From the NCBI RefSeq assembly GCF_014633365.1, contig NC_068343.1, positions 25,761,307 through 25,825,306 on the forward strand: a stretch of DNA of 64,000 nt. Reading direction: 5' to 3'. The stretch's first letter is position 1. Every line of letters starts with the position of its first letter. This DNA comes from Diospyros lotus (lineage: Eukaryota; Streptophyta; Magnoliopsida; Ericales; Ebenaceae). Under the pieces are notes generated by a model. The model worked only from the letters and a program-made list of their open reading frames with translations. It ran no database searches and was not told where the DNA came from. Below, one piece after another: positions 31,252 through 44,448 of the stretch. A program made the translations under genes and the position numbers.

Positions 31252-33921
31252 TGTAACAGCCCACTTCTTCAGGGCATGTTATGCCTTAGAAAATTTAGTC
31301 TATATATATATATATATTTTATCTTTACATTATCCTGAAATTCCCTAAGACCTTATCTAGTGCGAGATATCTACACTAGAAAATAAATACAAAGCGGAAG
31401 CTGAATCGAACCTGCTCATGGTAATAATAACTCGACATGACATTCATTACAAAGTTAATTCACAAGCATCTGACAATAAATACAATGTATATAATTCTTA
31501 AACTACTCATATTACAACATAACATGGTACATTTATTCGCTTCTTGACGTCTCGCGTCACTACAAATCACCAATCTTGAAATCATCTCTGCAAGTCCCGA
31601 CTGAAACGTTGAATGTTCCAGGGGCGAACCCAAGTTAGATGATGAACCATCTAAGTAAGGGTACATAATGCTATGTCATGAGTGTATGCAATGTCTTTCA
31701 TCGTAGGTGTCAACTGTACCCCTCATGCTACCTACCATTTTAGCAGCCATCTCTTTTGAAGTCGGGGTGTATGGGTGCACCCTTGGTAAGGCAGCGGTGC
31801 CAGTTCGTACTCCCTACGGCCTCATATGCGTGTGATCAATGATATCAACATGTATTTATGCATTTCATAGTTATGTATGCAGTCTACGTGATGGATACAT
31901 ATCAGGGCATGTCAATATGATGAAAACATTTTCGAGGAAGTACCACTTACCTTCTAGAGCTTATCGGGCTACCTCGAAATCCGTGCCTTACCTCGATTTG
32001 CGTGCCAACCTCAAAATTCGCACCAGACACCTCAACTTTGACCTCAAAGCATCCTAATCATCATAGGTATTTGAATAAATATTAAATCCTATTTTTTCCA
32101 TAATTTCTGGCATTTTCTTTAATTTTCTCTCTATTTCTTCCTATTTTTCCTCAATAATTTCAAATTAAATATTTCTAGAAATATTTTTTCAAATATTTCA
32201 CTATGAAAATTCATAAAATAATATTTTGAAATTTCTGAAATTTTCTAGAGAATTTTACTCACCTTGACTTAGCATCTCTGATTTCCTCGATTTGCGTGCA
32301 ATATTCTCGAAAAGCGTGCCCGAGCCATTTTTCTCACCAAAATCTCCGAGATATCACCGAAACATAGTTTCCTATTTTTCAGGATTTTTCTAGAATTTTT
32401 CCCATTATTTTTCCTCTTTTCTTTCTTTTCTTTTTCTTTTTTTCTTTTTCTTTTCTTTTCTTCTTTCTCCCTCTCTTCTTCTTCCTCCTCCTCTCCCCTG
32501 CTTCCCGCACGAACCCTGAAACTTCTTCTTCTTCTTCCTTCTTTTCCTTCTTTCTTCTTTTTCTTCTTCCTTCTCTTCTTCTTCTTCTTCTTCTTCTTCT
32601 TCTTCTTCTTCTTCTTTCTTCTCTCTGCACCGCGCCTCTGTTCCTTCTTCCCCGCGTGACCCACGAACCAGCTTCATGCGCGCACAGCTCCGCCTGCCTC
32701 CGCCGCCGCCAGTCGCCATTGCGGCTTCCTCCAGCCTCGTCGGCTGCTGCCCACACCCCCGCCGACCTTCGACGCAGCTGCTGCTGCCAAACACGGCCGC
32801 CGCCGCAAGCTGCCATCGCGATGGCTTGCTGGAACTCGCGTCCAACTTGCGGCCATGGCCGCCTGCAACTTTCCTCGAGCGGTCGCCCCTTGCCTCGGCT
32901 TCCATCGAGCCTACCGACCACCGTCGCGCACCCCTAGCGTCACCGCGGCTGCTCCTGCTCGCTGGCTTGCCTTCCATTGGCCGACCCATAGCTTGAGAAC
33001 TTCGAGCTCGAGCTGCCATGGCCGCGGCTTGCGGCCATGGTTGCTGTCCACCTCTTGCGGCTAAATTTGGCCGCTTTCGCTGCTTCCTTGCGCCTCCCTG
33101 AACCCTCTTCCATCTCTCTCATCTCTCTCAAGCTCAAGCTCGAGCTTCCTCTGCCTTTCTCTCGGCCGAAAGCACCCTATTTATACACGTCCCTGCCTTG
33201 GCCGCTACTCCACATTAATTGCTCCAGATCTTCATACGCTACCTATTCACATCTTCCTTAAATCCCGCTGCCACAACCTCCCAATTTTCAGCCAGAAATC
33301 TCGGCCATTAAAGCTTCACAGAAGTTGGCCATAGCCACTCACGCGCTCACACTATGTTCTGTGTATAGATATATATATATATATAAATTTATATATTACA
33401 TTATAAAAATTACATATTAAACCTCTATTTTACCCTAATATCACTTGGGCAACTCCATAATTTCAATTATTTCCTCAAACACTGGATTAAATTTCATTTT
33501 AATACTGAAAACACAAAATTAATAATTTCGAAACTTAGTTAAAAAGACGATTTCGCCCTGGTGTCCTCACCGGCTGTTGTTTCATCCTGAAGCCACTGAA
33601 GGGTTGCTCGTTACGTAAAACCGGAGCCCCCTTAGGGTTCCGTTGATTTTTCAGGAGCCTCCTACAACGATTCGGTTTTACAGCCTAAATGATAGTTATA
33701 TTTTAGCTGTACCGAAAACTATTCCGAATTCGATTTTTTTTTATGCCATAAATTCTATCTTAATATGCTCGTCGAGACCATATAATTTTCCTTAGACAAT
33801 TTCACTCTGAGGCATTCCCTGCAGTTGATTCGGTATCTAAAATTGTTATAAAAATCAATTTTTCAGTATTCTAAACTCATCGGAATTACGTGACAACTTT
33901 ATACGAACATGGGGTATTACA
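31252..33921 (-). mobile_element. Solo LTR of a large-LTR retrotransposon, 2670 bp
   Basis: Ends TGTAACAGCC..GGTATTACA, flanked by a perfect CTAAA duplication (31247-31251 and 33922-33926). On the minus strand it starts TGTAATACCCC, like the solo LTRs at 49856 and 56766, and shares internal blocks with them. Features in LTR order are a TATA box near 33175, a GC-rich stretch, a long GAA-type purine tract (32400-32640) and a few ATCGAGG repeats. Long open frames at 32269-33019 are translations of that low-complexity DNA. Confidence 0.92.
33171..33186 (-). promoter_or_regulatory. TATA box of the solo LTR
   Basis: Minus-strand TGTATAAATAGGG about 740 bp into the LTR. Related LTRs have a similar box at about 57189 (plus) and 54825 (minus). 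Confidence 0.55.
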
Positions 33922-34713
33922 CTAAATTAGACCTATTACTTTTGACCACAAAATCCAACTTGCATTACAAGATATAGATCACCCTCAACAAGAAAGATGG
34001 GATCCAAGCTCTTCCTAGCAAGAAACTCGACTTTAATAATAACATTATAAATCTTCCAATAAAAACTCATTGCAAAGGATGAAACAAGCAAAATACCATG
34101 GATGGAAGTCCAACAAACAGGGTTATTTCAGATATCTTTGAAACCCACACTAGGGTTGTAATTGACCATGATGGGTCAATGCACTCTCTATGAGAGGCTC
34201 ATGCTACGATACTAGCAATAATTCTTTTGACTACATGTAAAGGATATGAAAGAAAGATGAGAAAAATATGTAACCATGAAGAACATTACTTAATCGTCTT
34301 ATCCATTTATTCTTTATCCTTCAATTGCATAAATACAAGGTTTTAACCTGCAGCTTTTATGTAGTAAGACAACACTCGTTCTCAATAGAAATCCTCTTAT
34401 AAGCTTAGAATCACTTTAACACTCTTAACAAATACCACTAGGCATGTATCAACCCATCATTTTTCATCTTCTAGCATTGTACTTATCCATAGTTGATAAG
34501 AGTTTGAACCTTCTTAGTTTCATTACCTTTTGTTACCACTAAAAACGACCTTGTGTCCCTCCCAATCAATACCACCGTACTTAACATCCAATCTACTATT
34601 GTGCAACTTGTGAGAAACTATAATGGGATTCACCTTATGGACCTTGATTGCTTTCTCGCCCTTTATCTTCCTCTAAAGTACATGAATGCAAAATTTAGGG
34701 AAGAAGCAACCTA
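33922..34713. other. Intergenic DNA, nothing recognised
   Basis: AT-rich; CTAAA (33922) and ACCTA (34709-34713) are the target duplications of the neighbouring elements. No gene is supported. Confidence 0.5.
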
Positions 34714-35357
34714 TGTAACATCACGTTCGAGCGATAGGAAGGACCGGAATAACTTACCCTGATGGGCCTACACAAACTTCCAAGGGGGGTCACCCATCCT
34801 TGGATTACCCTAGGTCAAGCACGCTTAACTTGGGAGTTCTTTGCCTACATTCAGCCCAAAAGGTATCCAGCTGGTGTTGTTTCTTTCCTTACACTATCCT
34901 CGATATATACTAACTTCTCTGGGCTCTCGGAGTATTACATTCTCCCCCCCTTGAGCATATGACGTTCTCGTCATGCGACCTTACAACCGGTCCCAGATCT
35001 CCCCCCGATGTATGGCCGATGTGGGATTCGCCTAAGGTGCCTACACACACCCCCCTCAGGGACTCAGCTTCCTCGCTGAGGTTTGCTCCACCACCGTGCT
35101 CAGAGGCTCGGGGGTCGGCTCTGATACCATTTGTAACATCCCATTCGAGTGATAGGAAGGACCGGAACAACTTACCCTGATGGGCCTACACGAACTTCCT
35201 AGGGGGGTCACCTATCCTTGGATTACCCCAGGTCAAGCACGCTTAACTTGGGAGTTCTTTGCCTACATTCAGCCCAAAAGGTATCCAGCTGGTGTTGTTT
35301 CCTTCCTTACACTATCATCGATATATACTAACTTCTCTGGGCTCTCAGGGTATTACA
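34714..35357 (-). mobile_element. Cassandra TRIM retrotransposon, complete
   Basis: 644 bp: LTR 34714-34939 (226 bp), internal 34940-35131 (192 bp), LTR 35132-35357 (226 bp), with a perfect ACCTA duplication (34709-34713 and 35358-35362). On the minus strand the primer site TGGTATCAGAGCC (35129-35117) follows the 5' LTR and a purine tract precedes the 3' LTR. The LTRs hold the 5S-rRNA-like AAGTTAAGCGTGCTTG and GATGGGTGACC blocks. About 12 of 226 positions differ between the LTRs. It has no coding sequence, as expected for a TRIM. Its internal domain matches the right-hand part of the chimera at 15899-16097. Confidence 0.94.
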
Positions 35358-36577
35358 ACCTATCTTTGTCTTAGATGAAAAAAAATTCATAATCATTCCT
35401 ATACTTTTTGAACAACCACCAAAGGGTATCAAAGTTGACTTATAGATGAAAGTTGTCAACAAAGATTATGAGTGATCATCTTTCCAATACTTTTGATTCG
35501 AAGAAAACTTTGAACTAATCAATTTGTCAAGGTCCATCCAAGCTGTGAACATTGACCCCATTCGTTAAAATTGCAAGGGATACTGTAATTGGGTGTAGAT
35601 TCATGTATACATCCATGCACATAAGTAATAATTTTGTTTTCTTTTGATTATTTTTGGTCAAGAAAATTTTATTTCCAAACATACATTGGGAACTATATAA
35701 ATTTTATTGCTTACCCCCATTTTTTCTATTAAGTGTTTCTACGCTTTTTAGTAGTGCACATATTTTTCTATTTCATCTTTAGGTAACATTTGTTAAAATG
35801 AGCAAGATAAAAGAGTATTAAGATAAAGTCGGAATGCTTTCCGAATCAAGATATGGAATAGTCAAGATAAGATTGAAAAACATTCTAAAATTTTTATCAA
35901 GTTATTTATTAAATTTTTTAAAATGCACTAGATGACACAAATGTTATTTTTTTTCTAATCTATAAAGACCAATATATGCTTATCTTGAAAGGGGGGTGAG
36001 AGATAAACATATTTTAAAATATCAAGATAAGAAGTCACGTGACTTCTTTTTCAATGATCACCAGATAATTTTAACAAACACGCTAAAAAGACCAAACATC
36101 TGTGATGCTTTCCATATCTTACCTTCTCTGATCTATATTTTGGTTAATAAAGGCTACCTTAGTAAAAAGGTATGTCGTGTACAAGGGATTATTATGTATG
36201 GTTGAGATTAGACTCAACCCTTGGTCAAACCATTAGATTAGGGTAGCAGGATTTGGCAACTAATAGAAAGTACTACTTGGGTCTAATTGTACCTAAGGAT
36301 AGTATCCTTTTAAACACATCTATAAATGGTAAGGGGCCACATGGACTTAAAAGGTGTGTTTGAGGCTCATGAGACTCAAAACATGCATGAGAACTTAATA
36401 CAAATGCAACTATATATCTACCAGTAAACTACTACAATGATAATGTAGTTCACATGTTTTACTTCTTAGTTAATAACATTAGATCACACACATATGTGCA
36501 AACCTCTACGAACTTAAGTGATCATCAAATCTCAAGCTTTAGTTAGGTGTCTCTTGATTTATTTTTGAGTGCTCATG
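35358..36577. other. AT-rich intergenic DNA
   Basis: I see no gene or defined repeat apart from simple AT-rich sequence. Confidence 0.5.
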
Positions 36578-36707
36578 AATTTAAGGGCAAAGGAGTCAAT
36601 GATGCTATCTTGAATAACTCTTTTCAAGTTTTTCCCTGTTTTTCCTTTTTCAAATAGCTAGTGTACTCTTAACTTTATTTAATTAAAAGATAGTGCATTG
36701 TGTCCTA

Positions 36708-37406
36708 TTAACCCATTTTTTTTCTTTTTACTTGAAAAAAGTAAAGCTAAAACATTGTATTTGCTAAAGCACGCTTCTTGTAATTACTTACCAGTAGGTT
36801 TCGATTTGCGTGGTGTATCCGTCCTCCTTAGTTGCACTTCACCACTTGTTGTGTCGTCTTGTGCTTCCACTGTTCAAGGGAATCATGGAAGGAATAGAAG
36901 GGATAAAAAAATAAAAAAAAAAGGCGAAAAAATTTTAAAACAAGTGTAGAAATTATTTAACAATAATTATAAAAATCTACTTAATATATATTTTGTCAAA
37001 ATATTTACTTCTCATTAAATTTATTGTAACCTTAAAAAAATCAACTTTGATCTTAGGCAAGTTTTTATTAGGTTAAGCATATGGTTGAAGTAGGTTGTTA
37101 TAATGGGATAATATATTTAATAAAAATTCTTACCAAATAAAATTAATATTATAACAAGATTTAATTAAATTCTTATAATTATCTTATTTATTGCAATGCT
37201 AAAATTAGAGATAAAAAAAAAAAAAAAAAAAAAGCTGAGCATTCTAATGCACACTGATAGCAAATGTTGTTTGCATAAGTGAAACCAGGTTAGAGCTTTG
37301 TCACCTTCGTCTTTCTCAATGAACCCAAATAATCCCCCAAATAATCCCCCTTTTGGTTTTGGTGGCGGTTGGTATTGATCATCATGATGAGAGCCAGCCA
37401 TTCCTT
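36708..37406 (-). CDS. Possible small multi-exon gene of unknown function
   Basis: Minus strand. Exon A 37406-37305 has ATG at 37401 and reads MAGSHHDDQYQPPPKPKG followed by a GGLFGGLFGF repeat and an acidic end, up to GAAG|GTGACA. Exon B 36869-36792, after GAACAG, reads EAQDDTTSGEVQLRRTDTPR and ends CTG|GTAAGT. Exon C 36730-36708, after TTCAAG, is lysine-rich and ends TAA. All junctions are phase 1. Exons B and C, with their splice sites, recur in the duplicated copy (39640-39790), where exon B has been altered by an insertion. I do not recognise the protein (about 65 residues). The exons are inferred from splice signals, phase and partial conservation. Confidence 0.35.
37207..37233 (+). repeat. 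Poly(A) run
   Basis: More than 20 A in a row inside the intron of the possible small gene. It accounts for the phenylalanine run in the longer minus-strand frame 37626-37165. Confidence 0.9.
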
Positions 37407-37714
37407 CTGTAATATTATAAATAAATACATAAAACATGTCAACTATTTTGTTGAATGTAGACTCAATGAGCATTAAAAAAGAAAGGCTTTCAATTAAAAA
37501 TAAAAAAGAAACAAAGAAAGAAGTAAAGAAGTTTTCAGTGAATGCTTTAAGATTTTGCATGAAACAACATTGGGGCCTGCTCCTAGTTAGTCTACTTGTA
37601 GGAAACTTCGTCCTTCCAAAGTTCAAACGCCATTTCTATGAAACTTCTGTGAAAATAATCTCATTTTAGCAAAAGCACAACTAGAATTAAACAGTTAATA
37701 GTGGCGGACATTGT

Positions 37715-37840
37715 TTGATAGATTTAATACCAAGGTTAATTTGGCTACAAAAGAGATTCTTGGAGTGGATAACACTACTTGTCCGTTCCACGGGTTGGAG
37801 GAAGACACTGTGAATCATTTTTTCTTTTTTTTTTTTTGCG
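37715..37840 (+). pseudogene. LINE reverse-transcriptase zinc-binding fragment
   Basis: The plus strand reads RFNTKVNLATKEILGVDNTT, then CPFHGLEEDTVNHFFF. This fits the zf-RVT region found after the RT domain of plant LINEs (CPLCGxxxETxxHLFxxC). Only this short piece remains, so the call rests on one motif. Confidence 0.45.
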
Positions 37841-38461
37841 AGCTAAGCTAGAGCTTATGGTGCGACCAAAGAGGCCCCAAATCTATTTCAGTGCTTATAT
37901 GTATAGATGACACCTGAAAAACTGACATGCAACCAAAATATAGGATTGCGCCACAAGGGGCATGCACCAGGAGGCTCCGGCGAGAGCTCGCCATTTATCT
38001 TCGCTGTGAACGCTAGTTTTGTGCGACTGGGTGCTTGAGCATTCTCTGTTTTATTATTCTGAAGTCATGGTTCTTCCTTTGGGTTTCTTTGATGGTTCTT
38101 CTTCACCACTTGCGTTCATGTTCTGCTTTAGTTCTATGATCCCTCGGCTGGTGGATTTTTGTTCAGTGTATAGCTCCATTTGGTTACTGTTTTTAATACT
38201 ATTTTAGCCTTTGCCTTCTCAATCATGTTGACGGTTTCGTTATTGGAATAAATACAACAACGATACGTACGTTTTCGTTATTGGTACGTTCATATAACGC
38301 TTATTAGCAGTGTATATAAATATATATACTTCTATGTTAATTAGACCAGTCAAGACAGAGTCAAACTAAACCAGTCTGATTTTCTCCGTACTTGATTTGA
38401 TCTTTGGTCTGAATTTAAGGGCAAAGGAGTCAATGATGCTATCTGGAATAACTTTTTAAAA

Positions 38462-39638
38462 AATTCTATTCGCAGCGAGTTTTTTACTCTTCACAATCAT
38501 AATTAAAATAAATTTAATAATTATTCTTTATAGTCAGAATTATTATTTGTTACAGTCACTTATATTCCAAAATTGTCCTCATACATCCATGCATCTCTAT
38601 CGCGACTCGCTGTCGTTCTCTACAGCATTTGTTGCTTCTCTGCAACCTTCATGCGCCGTCGCCTTCCCTACAGTTGCGTCTCTCTATTGTGCGCTTGGTG
38701 AGGTAGTTTTTACTTACATTTTTTGATTTTTTGGGTTGGAAGATTTGAACTTGGAGACTAGAAGAGGAGAGGTTGGATGGGCGAAGGTGGTGGCGCTGGC
38801 AGCAGCCTTTAAACTCTAGGTTCAATCGGTCATTGCCATCGAAGAGAGGCAGTTGGAGGCGGCGCCTCTGAACTCTAGAGTTCGGAGGCATGTGCCGCCT
38901 CTGAACCCTAGGGTTCGGAGACTTTAATTTTTTTATATTTTATTTTTTATACAAATATTTGAAAAAACTTAATTTTTAATAAAATACTGCTAATTAATAT
39001 TTTTTTATACTTAATTTTTTTATTTAAGTATTGCACTAGAATAATTTAATTTTTAATACAAACAAACACATATTTTTTTACTTAATTTTTTTGATCTAAT
39101 AATGGATTTTCCGAATTCGTGGGTTTGGAAAATCCGTAGTTCCCCGAACTCTAGGGTCCGGGGAACATATCTTTTATTTTTTTATATTTTATATAATTGT
39201 ATTAACATATTTTTTATATAACATATTTTATATTAACATTTTTTATACTTAATTTTTTATTTAAGTATTGGATTCAAATAATTTAATTTTTTTAAAAAAT
39301 AAATATATAATTTTTTACTTAATTTATTTTATCTAACTATGATTTCTCGAATTTGTGGGTTCGGGAAATCCATAATTCCCCGAACTCATGGGTTCGGGGA
39401 ACATATCTTTTATTTTTTTATATTTTATATTTTATGAAATTATATTAACATATTTTTTTAATATAATATATTTTATATTAACATATTTTTTTATACTTAA
39501 TTTTTTTATATAATTATTGGACTTGAATAATTTAATTTTTTAAAAAAATAAATACATATTTATTCATAAATTTTATTTAATACCATATTGCCCGAACTTT
39601 AGTAGTTCATAAACTTCACACCATAAACATGGTGTTTC
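38462..39638. repeat. Inserted block of palindromes and 237 bp tandem repeats
   Basis: This block is absent from the matching position of the first duplication copy (36630-36690). It contains palindromes built on CCGAAC-CTAGG-GTTCGG: 38864-38889, 38897-38920, 39104-39135, 39140-39165, 39341-39370 and 39376-39401. The pair at 39104/39140 repeats 237 bp later. Between them the DNA is almost pure A and T. The frame 38649-38891 (minus) crosses the first palindrome and is not a convincing gene. Confidence 0.7.
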
Positions 39639-39768
39639 CCCATTTTTTTTCTTTTTACTTGAAAAAAAATAAAGCTAAAATATTGTAATTGCTAAAGCAC
39701 GTTTCTTGTAATTATTTACCAGTAGATTTTGGTTTGCGTGTTGTATCTGTTCTTTGTTGCACTTCATC

Positions 39769-40257
39769 AGCAGTCGGTCCTAATATAATAAACTAAACAT
39801 GTTTAAGTTTCTTGTACACTTACAAAGAACATATCACTACAAATTCAGGGGGGTGGGGGGGGAAATCACGAGGGAATGGACTTGAAATAATAAGCAATAA
39901 AAGTTTTACTGTATAAAGAAAGGAAATGAAATAATATATAAACACTAGTTCCAAGAAAAAAGAAAACAATAAAACTGGCTTTGTTTAGTCGTTAGTTGAT
40001 GACTTCATCACTATAATTAAAAGTATTTTTTGTATTCTTAGATGCACCAAATTTTATCAATGAAAAATGATATTTTTATATATTTTTTATATCAAAACTA
40101 TACAAAATAATCCAGTGCTAGGATCATTATTTAATTATGAGCTATTTAATTTTTTTCCCTTAATGTATAGGAATTAACGAGTTATATCAGTCTTTATAAG
40201 AACTATTTGTTGACATTTATGTCTGTAAATTGTTATGCTGTTGTGAAAATTATTTCC
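39769..40257. other. Insertion splitting the duplicated exon B
   Basis: About 490 bp of AT-rich DNA, including a run of G near 39850, between sequences that are contiguous in copy 1 at about 36840. No coding capacity; the element type is not identified. Confidence 0.5.
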
Positions 40258-40860
40258 CCACTTAATGTGTCCTCTTGTGCTTCCCCTGCTCAAGAGAATC
40301 ATCGAGGGAATAGAAAGGATAAAACATAAAAAGAAACGTGAAAAAACCTTAAACAAGTGTAAAAATTATTTAAGAATAATTATGAAAATTTACTTAATAT
40401 ATATTTGTCAAAATACTTACTTCTTATCAAATTTATTGTAACCTTAATAAAAAAAAATCAACTTTGATCTTAGGCAAGTTTTTATTAGGTTAAGCATGGT
40501 TGAAGTAGATTGTCATAATGGGATAATAAATTCAATAAAAATTCTTATCAAATAAAATTAATATTATAATAAGATTTAATTAAACTCTTATAATACTTAC
40601 TCTTATAATAAGACTTTGTGAATTATTTATTTATTTATTTTTTGCGAGCTAAACTAGAGCTTATGGTGTGAAGTTTTCAATTGGTGGGATCTACCTTGGG
40701 CCTCTTTGGTTGAGGTTTTGTCTCAGGGAAAAAGGCTTAAAAGATTTTGGTTTTTTTTTTTCAGTGCCTATATATATAGATGACACCCAAACATTGACAA
40801 GCAACCAAAATAGGATTGCGCCAGTAGTGTATGTAAATACATACACTTCTGGTGTTAATT

Positions 40861-43420
40861 GAATCAGTTAGGACCCAATCGAGCGTGGAGTGTGAAGTTG
40901 CGTGCAGGCGATGAGCGAATGCCTCTTGAGGGAAGATTTACGGCCATAATGGACTCAAAATTTGAAATATATATACTAGCTAGTGAAAAAGGTAATTAAC
41001 AAGTGGAAAGCATTTTCGTACATATTGATACATATTCCCATCTGCACACGCAATAAGCAAAGGTGACAGATAACTTTAGCGGCATTGTTAATTAAGAAAG
41101 CACAAAGACACAAAGGCACGTTCTGTAGTTATCTCTCAGCTTCGTGATTCCTCTTTGTCTTTTGCTTTTGTTATGCTTCCTTGGCACATAAGGAGAGGGA
41201 GAGTACATCTGCTTTCTCCTTTACCATCCCTACAACTTCTTTTATATATATATTTCAATCAATAATTGTTTGAATCTTGTAATTTTATGGATGTTACTGT
41301 TTCTATTGCATGGATTTGTGCCTCGAATGTATGTTTATCCTTCCTTTTGAATCCTCGTGGTTCATTAACAAGAGAAACCTTGCATGCATTTGTCTCATGT
41401 CGTTTTAGTTGCGGAATATCATACAATACATAAATGAGCACACATATCTCTTTTTCAATTAACAATTATTTGACTATACTACTAGTCTTTTGAGTCCCGC
41501 TTTCCTTGTTGCCTGGATTAGTGAGATCCCTTGAATTGAGAAATCCAACACAATATATAAATGGCCATAAAATCTTCCTTCCAATTTATATCTTTTACAC
41601 AAAATCTTTGAAAATATTAGTACTTTTGCTTTAGATTTTGCATTTGGTACTCTTCTTTAGTCGACAAGGTCTCGTATTCCTTATATAGGAATGATCATAC
41701 AATCAAAAGCTTGCTTCCCCATTTCATTTCGAATTGGCGAAGCTTCCTGTGTGTTTTATATTTTATTTATCCATCACATAATAAACTTAAAACCATTATA
41801 ATAGATTATATGAATGGTTTATTTATCCAAAAAATATTTTGTAATTATACATTTGAAATAAATTTGGCTTAATACATGCAGTGACCCTTAATAATTAAAG
41901 AATGTAACGATTAATCTATGATGTATAAAAACTAAAATTTCTACATCTCAACTATTAAAAATTATTACTTCATGTCTTTATCATGACAAAACATTAACCT
42001 GTATATAAATGCGTTCATCTATGCACTAATATTTTGTCATAGTGACGACTTAAAATAATAATTTCTAATAGTTGAGATAGATAATCTTATCGTTCTACAT
42101 ATTAAAGATTAAATGTCATATTTTTTAATTGTTGAGGAAGCAAAAAATGTATCAAGCCCAATAAAGCTTTATATATTTTTAATAATATTATATAATATAA
42201 GATTTTGTAGAAATTTAGGATAGATAATCAAAATAATGCAGACATTTTTAACATGTTATCAATTTTATAGTAGCCTTTTAACGTTTCAATATTTACTCTC
42301 ACTTTTGGCATTTTGTTTTTGTTGTGTCATGGACAAAACTCCATTAAAAGACAAAAAAAACCTGAAAGGCCAAAATAATTCTTTGGGGGCAAAAGGTATA
42401 AATTTTCATGCACGGGTCCCATGCAACGTGCAAATTAGATAACTTTGACACTTGAAAATTTTCCTAGGAAGATAATTAATTACTCATAAAGAATTTTAAT
42501 TCTAAATTTTTTTTGAATATTGGGATAAACAATCATCCATAAGAAATTTCATCTACAAAAGACAAGATAAACATCATCTATAAAAGATACATGTCATCTA
42601 TGACAATTCTGATTCCAATCAGATTAGGAAAAGTCAAGATAAGCGTTAGTTACAATAATCCTAATTTTGAATTAATTTGGATTACTCCATATCTCTTTAT
42701 AAATGGGTAGACACTCATTCTCAAATATATGCATGTCTCTAATATTAATTTTAATACAGTCTTCATTATTTTTCGTGTTTGAGTTAACTATCAGAGTGTT
42801 TGTGCGAGGATCTTCCCATGCACTTTGTTTGTTTCTTTTTTGCAAGCTCAGGCGACTTGACGATGATATTCTCAATCAAATAAATTTATTGTTGTATCCA
42901 TGAAATAACAGGTTCAATTATGTGTTGCATTTTAATTTTGATAAATTTAAAAATACAACATTGTATTTTGAGTACATTATAAAAATATAAGGGCATGTTC
43001 TCTTTACTGTTTTCAACCCATTTTGAGTTTTTAGTTTTTCAAAACACTGAAAATATATTCTTTTTGTTATTTTCAAAAATGCATTTTCGAAAATAAGGAA
43101 AAAAATTTATAAAGAAAACCCAAAACAACAACAACACACTCCAAAGGAAACCCAAAATGTTGTTTTGGGTGTTTTCAGTGAAAATACACTAAAAACACAA
43201 AAACACGAAAAACGTACACAGCCTCCCTCCTACCCCCCAACTCTCTAATCTCGCATATCTCTTCTTTCTCTCCCAAGCCTTGGCCAAACACCACGACTGC
43301 CCCCCGCCATCTTCTCCATCATCCCCCATCTCTTCTAGACTCTCTCTCTTCTTTGTTAGCCATCGTAGTGTTTGGCACAACCATCATCGTTACCTACATC
43401 GTTTGCCTACACAGTCCCCG
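40861..43420. other. AT-rich intergenic DNA, nothing recognised
   Basis: Short open frames only, none with a motif. A TATA-like TTTATAAATGGG near 42698 may belong to a decayed LTR. Confidence 0.5.
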
Positions 43421-44196
43421 TGTAACACCTTTGATTTTCCCGAGCATGTTATTGTTGAGTGTAGATTTTGATGATTGATGATTGACATGTGTGAATGTGA
43501 ATGTACATTAATATTTTATGTACTAACAAAGCATGAAACCTTCATAAGGCTTACAAAACTGTTCTCTAGTGATTTCATGACACAGATTATATATGGAAAC
43601 TTCTTATATTTACATAGAGATTTCATTATATATGGAAACAAGCTTTTAAAGAGCTTACTAGAAATTTGAGTATTTGAACAATGTATGGAAAGTTCTTCTT
43701 GGAATGGAAAGTCTAGAAGATATATATATATATATATATGGAATCCTTGTTCATATATGGGAAGTTTAAAAGATCTATATAAAAGTTTTTGAGGAGATTG
43801 GAGTAGTCCACTATATGAAGTTACCATATATGTAACTTGGTGACATGGCATTGTTAATGTGGCATTTCGATGACATGACAGTCACGTGGAGCACACTCAT
43901 CAAGGCTACATCATCTCGTTGGTCTACATATGGTAAGAGAATCATGGAGTAAATTTAAAGGTTTCTAGAAGCTCCTTTACTCAGTTAAATATGGAAGAAT
44001 ATTTTGAATTGCATTCAAATGGAAAAGTTAAAGATTCAGCCTTATTGTTCAACATTAATGGAGGAAATTAAGGTTTGAAATTTAAACCTTGATAGATATT
44101 ACTTTCATTTATTGCTGATTCTCTCTCATTAAAAGGATATGGAGACACAAATCATGGAATCAACTATCTTATTCATTATGGCTGAATTTATCATCA

Positions 44197-44448
44197 TTAT
44201 GGGAGAATATTCTAAGGATATCTTGCATATATCTACACAAATTGATTTTCTACTTGTCAACATTTTTAGTATAGAAACTTGATCAATTAAGGGCTTTTGA
44301 AGTCATAATTGATATCTTCATTATGGGAGAATATTCAAATGATATCTTGCATATATTCAACTACACAAATTGATTCTCTACTTGTCAACATTTTTAATAT
44401 GGAAACTTAATTAATTAAGAGCTTTTGAAGTTATAATTGATATCTTCA
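44197..44448 (+). repeat. Tandem duplication (124 and 128 bp) inside the solo LTR
   Basis: 44197-44320 and 44321-44448 both start TTATGGGAGAATATTC and end TGATATCTTCA, with scattered differences. They lie upstream of the LTR's TATA box, so in its U3 region. Confidence 0.85.

Larger units (their letters stand above)
36578..40860. repeat. Tandem segmental duplication, two diverged copies
   Basis: Matching blocks in the same order: 36578-36630 with 38410-38460; 36690-36850 with 39640-39770; 36850-37180 with 40260-40600; and 37845-37950 with 40640-40830. Copy 2 holds extra DNA at 38462-39638 and about 39769-40257, and lacks the 37190-37640 segment. A direct duplication followed by insertions and a deletion explains this. 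Confidence 0.75.

Noticed and set aside
32269..33019. Overlapping open frames of 130-204 codons on the minus strand
   Set aside because: They are translations of a GAA/CTT tract and GC-rich DNA inside a solo LTR, giving runs of K, R or E. No domain is visible.
37165..37626. 153-codon frame with a phenylalanine run
   Set aside because: The long frame crosses likely introns and a poly(A) run. Only the MAGSHHDD exon within it is kept as a candidate.
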